Assembly: GCF_907164915.1 (NCBI RefSeq)
Contig: NC_061868.1
Location: 29,757,939-29,821,938, forward strand
Direction of reading: 5' to 3'
DNA from: Impatiens glandulifera
Taxonomy: Eukaryota > Streptophyta > Magnoliopsida > Ericales > Balsaminaceae
DNA length: 64,000 nucleotides
The notes under the pieces are model-generated. The model saw only the letters and a program-made list of their open reading frames with translations, did not search any database and was not told the origin of the DNA. Within the stretch, counting starts at the first letter, position 1, and each line of letters opens with the position of its first letter. Shown here piece by piece: positions 33,925 to 45,899 of this stretch. The translations under genes were made by a program, and so were the position numbers.

Positions 33925-34291
33925 TTTATAATGGATTAATAATGAATACAAAAGAAAATAAAATAAATTCTTCCTTGCTACTAGATTTCTCCTTCCCCCG
34001 ATTCATACAAACCGAACAAAGAAAACTGAAGAAGACCCACAAAAATTCACATCGATTTCTACTTCCCGATTCATAACTGGAATCGATTATCTGTCCACGC
34101 TAGAAGCCCGTTTAATGTAGTGATTCATCATTCATAGAAAGTTCATGTATAGTTCGTTTGATTCATCTTCTTAGAAAACTAGGATTTTTACGATCTCAAA
34201 ATTATATTGTTTATTTTGTCTTCTTACGAATCCCAAATTTCTCTTCAATTGTTTTTCTTTCAATCCGGGTAATTCCTTCAGACCCAGAACC

Positions 34292-37200
34292 ATGGCTGCT
34301 GTTGCTTCTGCTGTACTGAGATCAAAGCTCACGTTCTCCCGCTCCAGGTACCTCATATTCAACCACATGCACAGTGGTCGAGTCGCCAGTTCCTATATGT
34401 ATAATAAATCCCAGTCCGATAATTTCTTCTTTGACACCCCTTACCATTTCACTTCATTCAAACCCGTCTCTCTTCGAGGTGATTTCGTTGACAGAGGAAA
34501 CTGCTTTGATTATAGTAGAAGAATTTTTCCAAGGTTTGTGAAGGGTATTAAGAAATTGGGTTTCGCTGGCAGTAATAATATTATCACGAGCTCTCATGTG
34601 GAGTCTCCAGGAGATGGAATTGCAGACAAGCCTACTGACATGAATTTGAACGGCATAGGTGATGAACATAGTGAAGGAACTAGAATTGGAGGTGGGTTTG
34701 GTTCCGATTTGAATTCGAAAGATGGGACTTGGGGAGGAACTAAATGGTGCAATGAATTTCCGACTCCCAAAGAGATTTGTAGAGGGCTTGATAAATTTGT
34801 GATTGGGCAAGAGAGGGCAAAGAAGGTACATACTTTAGTTTTTGCTTTCCTTTTTCTCTTTTATCAGTTTGTTGAATGTTGGATTCCTTCATTGTTTTGT
34901 GATGAATATGATTTTGTGTTACTACTATTAACTTGAGACTGTTGTAGTTTTATCCATTGATCTGCAAAAAAGTGAAAAAGAAAAGATACCCAGCAGATTG
35001 AGTACCTGCAAAAGAATATAAAGCAGTCTGGCTATAAGATAATCAAAGAAGACAAGGAAAGCATATCCAGACTTCGTCTGAGTAACTTCATGTGTTAGAA
35101 TGTGGTATTTGTGGATGAAATCTGTATGAATCACTTCATCAACCAAAGTACCCTAAGTTATTTTTATAACAATTCAAATATTAAATACAAAGGGTTGTTT
35201 AGTCATTTAACCCAAAGAATCCACTTTTTCATCAAACAATGTATATTATTTTTCCAAAAGATCAGTTTATTTTAGAAAATAAAATAAAAAACCCTAAATC
35301 AAACAAGCTCTTTGTTCCAGGTTGTACTTGTACTATATTCTGTTGAACCTGTTTCTGCTCCATGTGCAATTGAGATTGAAGCTCAGAGATAACATTTACT
35401 TAATATTACTTTGTCTGATTATGGGTTTCTAATAAACAACTTAAGCTCTTCATATATGATAACTTAATTGTTTCCTTTGGAAACTAGGTTGTCATTCTCA
35501 TGTTAGAGAGGAAACTTTGAGAGGCTTCCTAACATTATACTTTTTTTTACAGGTGCTTTCTGTGGCTGTTTACAACCACTACAAGAGGATTTTTAATGAA
35601 ACACAGAAGTGGTTAGTGCAAAGCCTTTTTTCTGACCTGATTTAAAAGCTATTCATTCCTCTCGGTACTAATTTTGTTAAAACCTTTAATGTCTTGTACA
35701 TCTTTTTGTGCTCTTGCAGACTAACTATAGAAGAGTTCCTGTCAACTTATTATTATTAATATCTTTTGGGGTACATGTAGAAAACCTTAATTTAATAAAT
35801 GAAAATCCAGTGTGTAGAAAAAAGATAGTGAAAAATAAAAGATACCCAACGAACTAGTTATCGCAAAATAAAACAAAGTTACTTAACCTATAAATCCAAG
35901 CAAGTTACAAAGGGATCTCTAGTTCTTTCTTTCAAGTGGTTGTGTACTATTAGTAGTTCCTCATGATATCCATTTCTAACTTTTCATATTATCACTTGCA
36001 AAGTTAGGCTTGCAGACTCAACTAATAATGACAAAGCAGATGCAGAAGCAGATCCTGAATTTGTGGAACTTGAGAAGAGCAACATTCTTCTGATGGGGCC
36101 CACAGGATCAGGTAGTGTGTGCTAAAACCCTCAGTGAACCTACAATTTTATCTTGGTAGTAACAAAAACATAAACCAAGCATGCCTGACAATGTTGACTG
36201 TTATCTATTCAATTAGGCTATGTTTGGTTCGGCCTGAATTTGAATTGGGAGTCTAATTCCAAATCCTATGTTTGTCTTATGACTTAAAATAAGGAATTGT
36301 AAGTATAATTCTAATGAAATTTAATGTATATGTCTTTTTATGCTTCATTCCATAATTTCTACTTCGCAATTGCAATTCCACGATTTCTCCAAATATAAAA
36401 ATTTTAATATTGTATTGTAATTCAATTCTAATTCATATAACATTGGAACTTTAATTGTAATTGTATTTGTGATTTTAATTTCAATTATACACATCCAAAC
36501 ATAGTTTTAGGGTGTGTTTGTGTAGAGGTGAAATTGGCATTGAATTTGGAGGGGGCATTTCCAATATATTGTTTTTTAAGTACTTAAAATAAGGAATTGG
36601 ATTTCGAATTTGAATTCTTATGGAAACAAGTATATTTTTTAGTTTGAATTCCACTTAAATTAAGTAAGAAAAAGAAGAAAATCAAACAAACCTTTTGAGA
36701 ATTACAATTTTCCCAAACACATGAATTGAATTGTAGTTGAATGGAAGTTCTTATAGAATTGGAACTAGAAATCTAACTCCAATTTTAATTTCAATTCCCC
36801 TCATACAAACACAGCCTTAGGTAAAATGAGTGGAATTTTGGTTTCTCCACCAAATTTAAGTCCATGTAACTCACAATTAAGTTGGATAATTATATCTGAG
36901 AGAAAGTGTATTGTGTTTGTGTGGATAACAATATTGAGTGATTGATTAGAGAAAGTAGGTCGTGTGAGAACTGAGAAGGAGAGGGAAATTAGAAAATAAC
37001 TATTTTAAAATATATACATACATATATATGTATATATATTGCTTGTGATATAATAACTCTTGTATGTCATTAAGATATTCATTGATGTCATGTCTTGGAC
37101 AGGGAAGACATTGCTTGCCAAAACATTAGCAAAATTGGCAAATGTCCCTTTTGTTATTGCTGATGCCACCACACTAACTCAGGTAAGTTGGTCACCCCTA

Positions 37201-40200
37201 CCTACCCTTTGATTTGTATCCAGCATCATCCCCATTTCTCTTATTCATTGCAAGATATCTTATTTTTGTTGTATTAGGAAATAAGTAAAAGTCGTTCTAG
37301 CTTTGAATTACGAGACACTCTTATTAAAGATATTGTTATGCAGGATTCTAGTGGCTTTATGATTAATGGTTAGGTTACAAAGCCACTATATATTTTGGCA
37401 TCAATAGTCGTTATGGTTCATACAATTAGCGCTCTCAGTCTAACCATGCGTACTAGACCTAAAGCAAAGTACTTGCTGAAACCAACATTAGCTACTTTCA
37501 TGAACAGATGACAGCTCAATGGCTTGTTTTATAGTTTGCATCTACATGTCCATAGGAGAATCTATACATCGTACAATAGGGCTTGTGTATATGATTGATG
37601 AAAACTTCTGTTACAGTTTTATGGGGACTATAGCCTATTTGGGGACACATTATATTTTTCAAATTTCAAATGAAACTCTCACATATGTCAATATCATGTA
37701 ATCTAACCAGTCTCAAATTCAAATTAAAGCACTTACCATTTGCATGTTACATTCTTATAAATTGTTTCCAAATGGGAATAATATGCTTCTATTCGCAGGC
37801 AGGATATGTTGGAGAAGATGTAGAGTCCATATTGCACAAGCTCCTTACTGTAAGGTCACATGGACCTTGTTTTTATCATTGTTAATTGATTTTCCAGATT
37901 GAAGTTGTATTAAACAGTTCTATGGTTTGTCCTTTTTGTGTAGAAGACCATTTATTTTATTCCCTATGTTTAAGTAAATCTTCTGAGCAACTTTTTTTGG
38001 CATTGGATAAACAAATTTCATTCTGATAAATAAAAAAAAATGGAAAATGTAAGTAACTTGATTCTCTCTTGATTATCATATATTGTAAAATTCTTCACTG
38101 AAAATATGAATATGTATGTTCCGATTTTTTTTTGTTTACTGATTTTGATGATATGCTTGCTCTGCAGGCTGCAGACTACAATGTAGTAGCTGCACAACAT
38201 GGCATTGTGTATATTGATGAAGTTGATAAGATAACCAAAAAGGTTTTTTATTTGGGAATGACTAATACTTTCTTTTCATGGGTCTTATGTTCCATCTTTC
38301 TTAAATCATTTCTTTCCTATATAGGCTGAGAGCATCAATATAAGCAGAGATGTGTCTGGTGAAGGCGTTCAACAGGCATTACTAAAGATGCTGGAAGGGA
38401 TGGTAAGTACATTAACATTTACGATCTATCATTTTCTTTCCATTTGTACACTCATCAAAAGAAGTGAATGAAGAAAAAGTTATCACTCTTTGGTTGTTAA
38501 TTTTTCATGGAATGTTAACCTAAATTAGCCCTTGAACTTATATGAGATATTCCAAAACTCTAATTTTATTCAAGTTCAACGGCCAATTGGATGTTTCAGA
38601 TGTAAATCTTTTAAAGATCTTTGACATTGTGATGAATTTATTATTGTCATAGGTGGTAAATGTCCCAGAGAAAGGAGCTCGGAAGCATCCTAGGGGAGAC
38701 AACATTCAGGTAAGATTTTTAACTTGCTAACTTTTCATGAGACTTCCTGCTCTTCTTCACTAACTGCTCTTTTTCCAGTTCCTTAATAAAGGGTCCTTTT
38801 TGTTTTCCATCATGGAGTTTTTTTTTGTTGGTTGTCATGTTTTGATTTTTCGCTTGTTTCATTTTGCTTTGCTTTGTGTTTCCCTTGTTCTCTTGTAGCC
38901 TCCTTGGCATCTTTTTATGGAATAAACTTCTCAAAAAACATCATGCTAAATTGATAATGAGCCTTGCTTTGAAAGAAAAGAGTTCTTTATGTAGGCTGAA
39001 CAAGAAGGATCAGAGGGTTTTGAAATAAATCTTGCTATGGTTATTTATACTAGTTAGAGCCATATATTGTTGATCTTTTCAAGTGAGAGAATGTAAAATT
39101 TATTACAGTAACTGTTTCTGGTTTTCTTCCTACAGATAGACACAAAAAATATCCTTTTCATATGTGGGGGTGCTTTTATCGATTTGGAGAAAACCATATC
39201 TGAAAGGTTATTATTGTTCCATTGTGTTTTTCCAAGTTGAGTGCTCTGAATAGGCTAGATATTAACAGCACAAATAAATCTGCTTTCCTATTTAAGGCGC
39301 CAAGATTCATCCATTGGCTTTGGTGCACCAGTTCGTGCAAACATGAGGAGTGTTAATGTCACAAATTCTTCTATAACATCATCATTGTTAGAAACTGTAA
39401 GCTCAGTTAAACTCTTGCATATCTGCTTTGTCTCGGTTGCTCTCTCTAATATTCTGATACAATGTTAGCATATTTTTAATATTTCTGTGGGGTGAAAATT
39501 GTAATTGGACTGGTTATGGGCCTAGTCAAAGAAAGTCAAGAAGATAGTTAGATAATATTAGTATAAATAGTAGAAGATTAGTATTTTTAAAGATTGAATA
39601 AAGTTGGAAGTTTTTTTTCCTACATTCTCATCTACTTCTGGTTGTTACGAATTAATTCAAGTCTAGGTTAAATGCAAAATTATCCATATCATATTCCTTA
39701 TGAGATGTATGATCGAGTCTTCTTCCAATGCACTATATTTTCAACCATATTGGATGTAGTTTCTCATTTAATGCAATTCTTTGTTTCACAGGTTGAAAGT
39801 AGTGATCTTATAGCTTATGGTCTTATACCTGAATTTGTTGGGCGATTTCCCGTTCTTGTGAGTTTGTTAGCTCTCACTGAAGATCAACTTGTTCAGGTAA
39901 CACTTTGGCTTGTGGAAGAATCAGTATCCATACACAAAGATCTTCTTCTATTAGGCCCATTTGGAAACACAACATAGACCTTGTTTGATGTGGGTTATCT
40001 GGGATTATTCCCAAATAACCTAAGATCTAATCTTCCATCACATCTTTCAAAATACCAATATCCTCCTTTGTTAAAAATATATATTTATTCATTGTATATT
40101 TATACCCTAAATTATTTTACTCAAATGATCCCAAATAACCTGTTTTTTATATGCTATTTGAAAAGGTAGTTATTCAACTAACCCATATCAACCAAGGACT

Positions 40201-43200
40201 TAGTGTTCCCTTTTTCTCAAAATTCAAATTAAAACCTTACCTACAATAACTGTTTGTCAAGTTCAAATTAAAGTTAATACAAATGTAACTAGTTCCATCA
40301 TACCTTGTTATATCATGGGCTCATTGATAAATTGGACCATAATGATGGTAATCTGTCTTTTCCTATTCCTTTCGCTTTGTTATGAAAGTCATGTGAACCA
40401 TTGTCATTCTTCCCTAACATATATGGCATTTACATGAGTAAAATGTATTAAGTCGGGTTCAGATAAAAAAGTACATGTTATGGAAGCACACCCCTAACCA
40501 ACCAACATTCTTACGCTCTATGGCAGTTATAGAAGTGATTAAAGTTATGTCAGCAGTTGTTTTATAGGCTTCATTTGGGAGTTGGTTGATCCAACCCAGT
40601 ACCCTCCCTATGGACTACTCCACTATCAAGATTAATATGTAGTCATTTCTTACTGGCAGGTCTTGATGGAGCCAAAAAATTCTCTTGGCAAGCAGTATAA
40701 GAAGATGTTCGAAATGAATGGAGTGAGATTTTCTACACACTTTCTTCTTCCACATCATTTTTTTTGCAGTTCTTCCAATTTGGCAAAAAATGTTTAGATG
40801 TTTGAATCACAATATGGAGAACTTCATCTGGTTGATTTCATGTATGTTTTTCCTAGACTAAGAGTATCTACGATTCAATGCTTTAGGTAAAGCTGCATTT
40901 CACAGAGGGTTCCTTAAGAGCAATTGCTAGAAAAGCAGTAAATAAGAACACAGGAGCTCGAGGATTGAGATCCATATTGGAGAACATTCTAATGGATTCC
41001 ATGTACGAGGTATGGTTTTATCCACTCTCGTGGATGATTTTGATCTAATTTTCAAATTAAATTTGATTATAAAATAAATGTATATGATTTAGAGTGGCTG
41101 ATTATAAGTTCGGTTTTCTGTATATTCTGAGCTGAAATATGGAATGAAGACAATGTCAACAGATTCTTGGGATTTTAAATTTAATGATCTAGCTTTTCTT
41201 GATAATAAAAATGAGTATTGAGTACTGAAAATTTTAGTGGTGAAAACTCAAACTGAACTAGATTTTAGTATCATAATAGAATTTAAAACGGAAGATATAG
41301 ATGTATATGCTATTCAGCATTAAATCAAGAGAGATATAGACTTGCATAAAAACCTCAAATAATTCCCTTCCAATTATTTAATTGTGTAAAATTATCTCTC
41401 AATCTTCCTATCCCAAGGGGAGGCCCAATCTCTTAAGTAGGCCCAACCCAAAGAATATTTTAGTTAATGAAAAGATATTCTAATTAAGGAAGGGATATTC
41501 TAGTTAAGGAAGAAATATTCTAGGTTAAGAAGGAATATCTTAAATTAATTTTTAATTGGAAGGCAATTCCTAAATTAGTACGTCATAAGTCCTATAAATA
41601 CCTCAAAGGTGTAACATTGTAATCATTAAGTACAAGCAATACAATTCTCTACATATTTTTTCTCTCAATATTCTACATGGTATCAGAGTGGGTTTTCTAT
41701 CTTGAAGAAACCGATTCACAATTTTCCGCTGCCTCCTCCAATGGTGTAAATAGCTATTGGAGTAGAACTCAAATGATTCTATAATCTCATTCTTTCAAAA
41801 ATTATTTATCACAAATCCCAGTATGTTTTTTTCTCTTTTTTTGGCAGTTTTGTCGTTTCGAAACTGCACTTCAATCCAATCTGGATCGAGTATCGTCTTC
41901 GTGTCTCGACAGATTTCTTCCAACATTTCATCTATCCAAAAATTATCATTTTTCACTTTAAAAGTTGCAAGAGCCAAGAACTCTTCCCAAGTGGAATTTT
42001 GAAGACTATGTGCAAGTTGGGTACTCTCAATATCCTTTACCCAACTTGAGGGGAGTGTAGAATTATCTTTCAATCTTTCTAGCTCAAGGGGAGGCCCAAT
42101 CGCCTAAGAAGGCCCAACCAAAGAAATATTCTAGTTAAGGAAGATATATTCTAATTAAGGAAGAAATATTCTAATTTAAGAAGGGATATTTTAAATTAAT
42201 TTGTAATTGGAAGGCAATTCCTAAATTAGTACCTCATAAGTATTATAAAAATCTCAAAGGTATTACATTGTAATCATTAAGTACAAGCAATCAAAATTTG
42301 CTCTGATACCATATAGAATTTAAGAGAGGAAATATGTAGAGAATTATATTACTTGCACTTGATGATTACAATGTAATTCCTTTGAGGTATTTATAGAATT
42401 TGTGACCTACTAATTTAGAATTGTCTTCGAATTACAAATTAATTTAAGATACCCCTTCTTAACCTATACTCAAATACTGGGTTGACACATGAGGGTAATA
42501 TACTGATAATTGAGAGGATAAGGAAGAATATCCCCATCATAATTGGGAGGGAGGAGCTATAACACATGATTATGGAGGGGATTGGCCTCCCGAGTGACTA
42601 GATCCTTAATTGATCTAAGAAGAGTCCATTTAGAGTGTGAGTGACCTGATTTCAGACCCTGGTCTTTCTGTGGGAAAGTCTTGCGATGAGTATTAATCGC
42701 AATGATGTGTCCAATAGAGCATCATGGGAAATTGGGAAGAAAATATCATAAACTAGAAGGTATGAAGTAGTCTAATCTGAGTGAAGTGTAGATTTTGATT
42801 GAGTGAACTTCAGATATAGTAATGCAAAGTCACATGCTAGGCAAGTGGCCTGTGTTTGAGATCATAATTGGCTTTGGTGAAGGGGAGAAAGTCATTGGTT
42901 TAGGTTTTCCATGTTGCAAAGGCAGGATTTGCGAGGTTAGTATCTTCATCATCCTCTTTTGTTTTTGCTAAAACTGCAGCTAGTTCAATGGAGGATGCAT
43001 TAACGGTACAGACCATGACGCTTTAGGAGTGTCTGATTTGAGATTTATTCAATACATAGTTTTTGTTATCTAGTGTGATTAGATGTTGTAAATGTTTAAG
43101 ACAAGAGGGTTGCTAGCACAGCTTGGACTAAGACTGGATTCTCCATTGATGTAAAAAAAAGAGAGAACATTCACTAGATGCTCTTATGCAAAGATAAAAG

Positions 43201-43885
43201 TATTAAATTAGAGAAGATGAATGATTCTTGTATATTTGTTATTTCCTGAATGAATCAAAATAAATACAATGTTAGAAGATTATACTAGTCTGTCTATTAA
43301 TAAGAAGAAGAAACTATATTATTGGTGTTTCCAATTTTGGAGAATCAAAGAATTAATCAATGGAGTGCTGATATCCAAGAGCCTTGTTTGATCTTGGGTT
43401 ATTGGGATAATCTTTAGGTTATCTTCAAAAAAATCCCGATTTTTATATTTTGGATAAGATGACCCAATATCCTAAGTATTTTGATGTAAATTCTTAACAC
43501 CTAAAAGAGTTAAAATTCTGTTGACAATATGAGGACCAATGTTTTTTATCTGTGACCAGTTTTGCATAATCTTATCTTTGTCAGATTCCGGATAAAAGGA
43601 CAGGTGATGATATAATAGATGGTGTTGTAGTTGACGAAGAAAGTGTTGAATTACATGGAGAAGGGTGTGGGGCGAAAATCCTCAATGGAAAAGGTGCATT
43701 GGATCGTTATCTTTCTTATGAGAAACAGAAATATTTAGAGGTGTATCTCAAATTCTTCTTCTTCTTCTTGATCTAGTTTCATTTAAAATAAGATGCTTAC
43801 ACAATTTGTGGTGATGCAGAGAAATGTGGGGGGAGCGGATGCTGATCCAGAAATGGAAGAGGAACCATCCATGGCGGCACTGTAA
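34292..43885 (+). CDS. CLPX: CLPX, ATP-dependent Clp protease regulatory unfoldase, mitochondrial
   Basis: AAA+ unfoldase that recognises and threads proteins into the ClpP protease, probably in mitochondria. Exons: 34292-34825, 35553-35611, 36008-36111, 37103-37182, 37799-37849, 38168-38242, 38325-38402, 38653-38709, 39136-39206, 39297-39396, 39792-39896, 40660-40722, 40887-41009, 43585-43740, 43820-43885; all join in frame with GT-AG borders to give 573 residues. The first 35 residues are Arg/Ser-rich and acid-free, a presequence. Motifs: Walker A GPTGSGKT (228-235), pore-1 GYVG (261-264), Walker B IVYIDE (289-294), pore-2 RKH (337-339), ClpP-docking IGF (376-378), Arg finger in VGRFP (R421), sensor-2 GARGLR (482-487). 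No CXXC zinc-binding pair is present N-terminally. The start ATG has a good context (ACCATGGC). Every motif is intact. The last large intron (41010-43584) is swollen by transposons. Confidence 0.95.
36216..36506. mobile_element. Tourist-like MITE 1 in CLPX intron 3
   Basis: 291 bp with ends GGCTATGTTTGG and CCAAACATAG, flanked by TTA (36213-36215, 36507-36509), the target duplication of PIF/Harbinger elements. The interior is full of AATTG/CAATT phrases. It has no coding capacity. Confidence 0.65.
36510..36816. mobile_element. Tourist-like MITE 2, abutting MITE 1
   Basis: 307 bp with ends GGGTGTGTTTGT and ACAAACACAGCC, flanked by TTA on both sides (36507-36509, 36817-36819). The left TTA is shared with MITE 1. 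The outer 25 bp on both sides pair well. It is related to MITE 1 in end sequence but not identical. Confidence 0.7.
39977..40141. mobile_element. MITE-like inverted repeat in CLPX intron 11
   Basis: GGGTTATCTGGGATTATTCC near the left end and GATCCCAAATAACC at the right can pair. A related piece (TTGGGTTATTGGGATAATC ... GATGACCCAATATCC) lies in intron 13 at about 43390-43475. Target duplications were not found. Confidence 0.4.
41385..42292 (+). mobile_element. Small non-autonomous LTR element (TRIM-like) in CLPX intron 13
   Basis: The left LTR 41385-41677 starts TGTAAAATTATC and ends TCTACA; a Met-type primer site TGGTATCAGAGTGGG follows directly (41678). The internal region is only about 380 bp, with no gag or pol, and ends with a purine tract TTGAGGGGAG against a second LTR starting TGTAGAATTATC (42056). 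The second LTR is cut near 42292, just before its end. A TATA box (CCTATAAATACC) is present in the left LTR. It has the same direction as CLPX. It is spliced out, so the gene tolerates it. Confidence 0.8.
41795..42073 (-). CDS. Uncharacterised 92-codon antisense frame in the TRIM-like element
   Basis: An open frame on the minus strand covers most of the element interior and starts inside the second LTR. It reads a charged, Trp-containing sequence (for example [17 protein letters not shown] and [17 protein letters not shown]) with normal amino-acid composition, unlike the AT-rich noise frames nearby. I do not recognise it. It may be a captured host exon or a remnant of the element's own coding region read backwards. 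Confidence 0.3.
   Translation of the reverse strand: MKDNSTLPSSWVKDIESTQLAHSLQNSTWEEFLALATFKVKNDNFWIDEMLEEICRDTKTILDPDWIEVQFRNDKTAKKREKNILGFVINNF
42301..42470 (-). mobile_element. Inverted LTR piece with primer site, fold-back partner of 42056-42292
   Basis: CTCTGATACCA (42301-42311) is the reverse complement of a Met primer site. The following sequence is the reverse complement of the LTR (GATTACAATGTAATTCC, CTAATTTAGAATTG, TTACAAATTAATTTAAGAT). It is truncated before the LTR start. With the preceding plus-oriented LTR it makes two inverted arms of about 150 bp, some 85% alike by eye, separated by about 45 bp. Confidence 0.75.
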
Positions 43886-43992
43886 AATCTGCCCTAGGTT
43901 TGTTCTGTTCCTAATTTATGCAACTTGTCCTGTACAAATACACAATAAGGCATAAGCATGTAGATAAATATTTTTTCCTTTCTAAGTTATGA

Positions 43993-43998
43993 AATAAA
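43993..43998 (+). terminator. Likely poly(A) signal of CLPX
   Basis: AATAAA about 110 bp after the CLPX stop codon, followed by a T-rich stretch (TTTTGATTTCCACTTTG). It is the first canonical signal downstream. Plant signals are loose, so other sites may be used. Confidence 0.45.
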
Positions 43999-43999
43999 A

Positions 44000-45895
44000 C
44001 TGCCTTTTGATTTCCACTTTGTTGATATTTAATTTTAGATAAGTGATTCCAGAACTAATAAGGAAAGGGTCCATGATTCTTTATGGATCACATAATTGAC
44101 GGGTGCTTAAAAAGCATTTATACAATATCAGCCTGTTGTTATAATGGTTGGAAACAAAATGTAATCTCCTTATAGAGAAAATCCTAGGGTTTGATTAGAC
44201 CAAGGGATGAGAAAGAGATGAACCTGAAGCAAGTATTATGATTATGTGAATACATTAGTATCTAGTTTCTTCATACATTAGAATTTTTTTTTGAAAGATC
44301 CCAAGTTTCCTCTTACAAATTTAAAGAAATATTTGGAAGACCTGCTATATCAATACCTTTCTTCTATTTCTGCCATACATTATGACCAGTCCGAGCTTGC
44401 AGATCGATCATGTTGACTATGAAGGAAAGCGGGAAACAATTAATTAATATCAACAAAAGTAAAAGTGATGAAAAATGTACATTATTTATGTAACATGTCA
44501 ACCTCATGATGACAATCCTACTCAAGAACATGAAGTTATGGCCACTACTAGTGTAGGAACACCAATGCTTTTTATAATATTGGTATTAGATATTATTAAT
44601 GTGGTTTGTTGATTGACACATTTTCTTATCTTCTTATATTTCTTATATCCTACATATGTAATGATTATTGGTTCTTCATCAAAATATAAAACTACCACAA
44701 GAAGAATATGTTTAGTCTCTTTCTTGTCATGTTTGATGAGAGGGATATATAAGAGTTGAAGAGGGGATTATTGTTCAATAACAGTGTGTGCAAGGGAGTT
44801 GGGATCATGCTCCCTGTCTTACTTCTTATTTTAATTATTTTTAATCTTAAATACATAGTTGACCTAGATTTAACATAAAAATAAATTTTCAAGTCAATAA
44901 TACACTTGTAATTTGTAACGAGAACAAACTAATTATCACAATAGAGTTCGTCTTAAGAAAACCAGAGTAAAAAGAAAATGAAAATAACCATCATCGAGAG
45001 AACAGCAAAATTGAGACTCCAATGAGCCATGATACTTCATAACATCCTCAATAATTACTCAATGTTATAGAGATTTGCAATGCAATCATATAAGGACATC
45101 AACACAATTTGTCATTACAAACTTATATTTTGTTCAAGAAAAAAGTTCTGCAAGCAATCATCTAAGGAGATCAATTTTCCGTTAGTACAACAATAGAAAA
45201 AAAAAATAATGCATCATAAAACTTGAGTGCCAATGAATCATGGCATCCCATAAAAGCCCACATTAACTAAAAATGGAGAGATTACCTTGTTCTAAACTAT
45301 TCTAGAAGATCTTCAAAGTAATCATCTGAGTTCATCAATTTGTCACATGACACCACGTTAGGTTCATTCCTCCTAATATTCTGGAGAGTTGAATATTCAG
45401 AAGCATGTTGTGCTAATGAGATTTTGACATTATCTTCTCTCATTTTGACATTATCTTCAATAGACTTGACTGACCTGTTATGTTAATGAGATTTTGACAT
45501 CATATTCTATAGACTCAGACTAAGTATTTATACATGCTTAGTAGACATAGACTCAGCATAAAGAGTGTGAAATTAATTTTATACTATACTATACATAGGA
45601 GGCAATTCAGCGGAATTTGGAACGATCGTTGCGTTGATATTCATGTAAGAAGGAATACCGTTTTATTAAAAGTGACATGTCAAAGATACGATATGTCCAC
45701 ATTTTATGTTGATGTTCATGTAAGAAGTGACATTGGGAATATCGTTTTATAAAAAATGACATGTCAAAGATACGACAGGTTAAAATATGTAGACATTTGT
45801 ATCTGTACCGTTAAAATTTTAGTTTAAATTGACATTTTGAAAAAAAAAATCGTTTTGGCACATAAAGAGAGGCCATCTATTTTTCTTTATAAAAA
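44000..45895. other. Intergenic DNA with minor imperfect repeats
   Basis: No gene recognised. Around 44990-45390 the phrases GCAATCAT(A/C)TAAGGA and CCAATGAGCCATGATA / CCAATGAATCATGGCA recur two or three times at about 80-240 bp intervals. At 45633-45790 a roughly 75-bp unit with GACATGTCAAAGATACGA is duplicated. These look like degraded repeats without clear termini. Confidence 0.5.
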
Positions 45896-45899
45896 ATAG

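Noticed and set aside
34454..34831. 125-codon minus-strand frame opposite CLPX exon 1
   Set aside because: Mirror of a true coding exon; the plus-strand product is a clear CLPX.
39480..39660. Solo LTR in CLPX intron 10 (TATAAATAG followed by a T-rich tract)
   Set aside because: Composition is suggestive of a copia-type LTR, but no TG/CA ends, duplication or second copy could be found.
42480..43380. Coding remnant of a copia element in CLPX intron 13
   Set aside because: The less AT-rich sequence hinted at coding origin, but no retrotransposon motif could be read in any frame.
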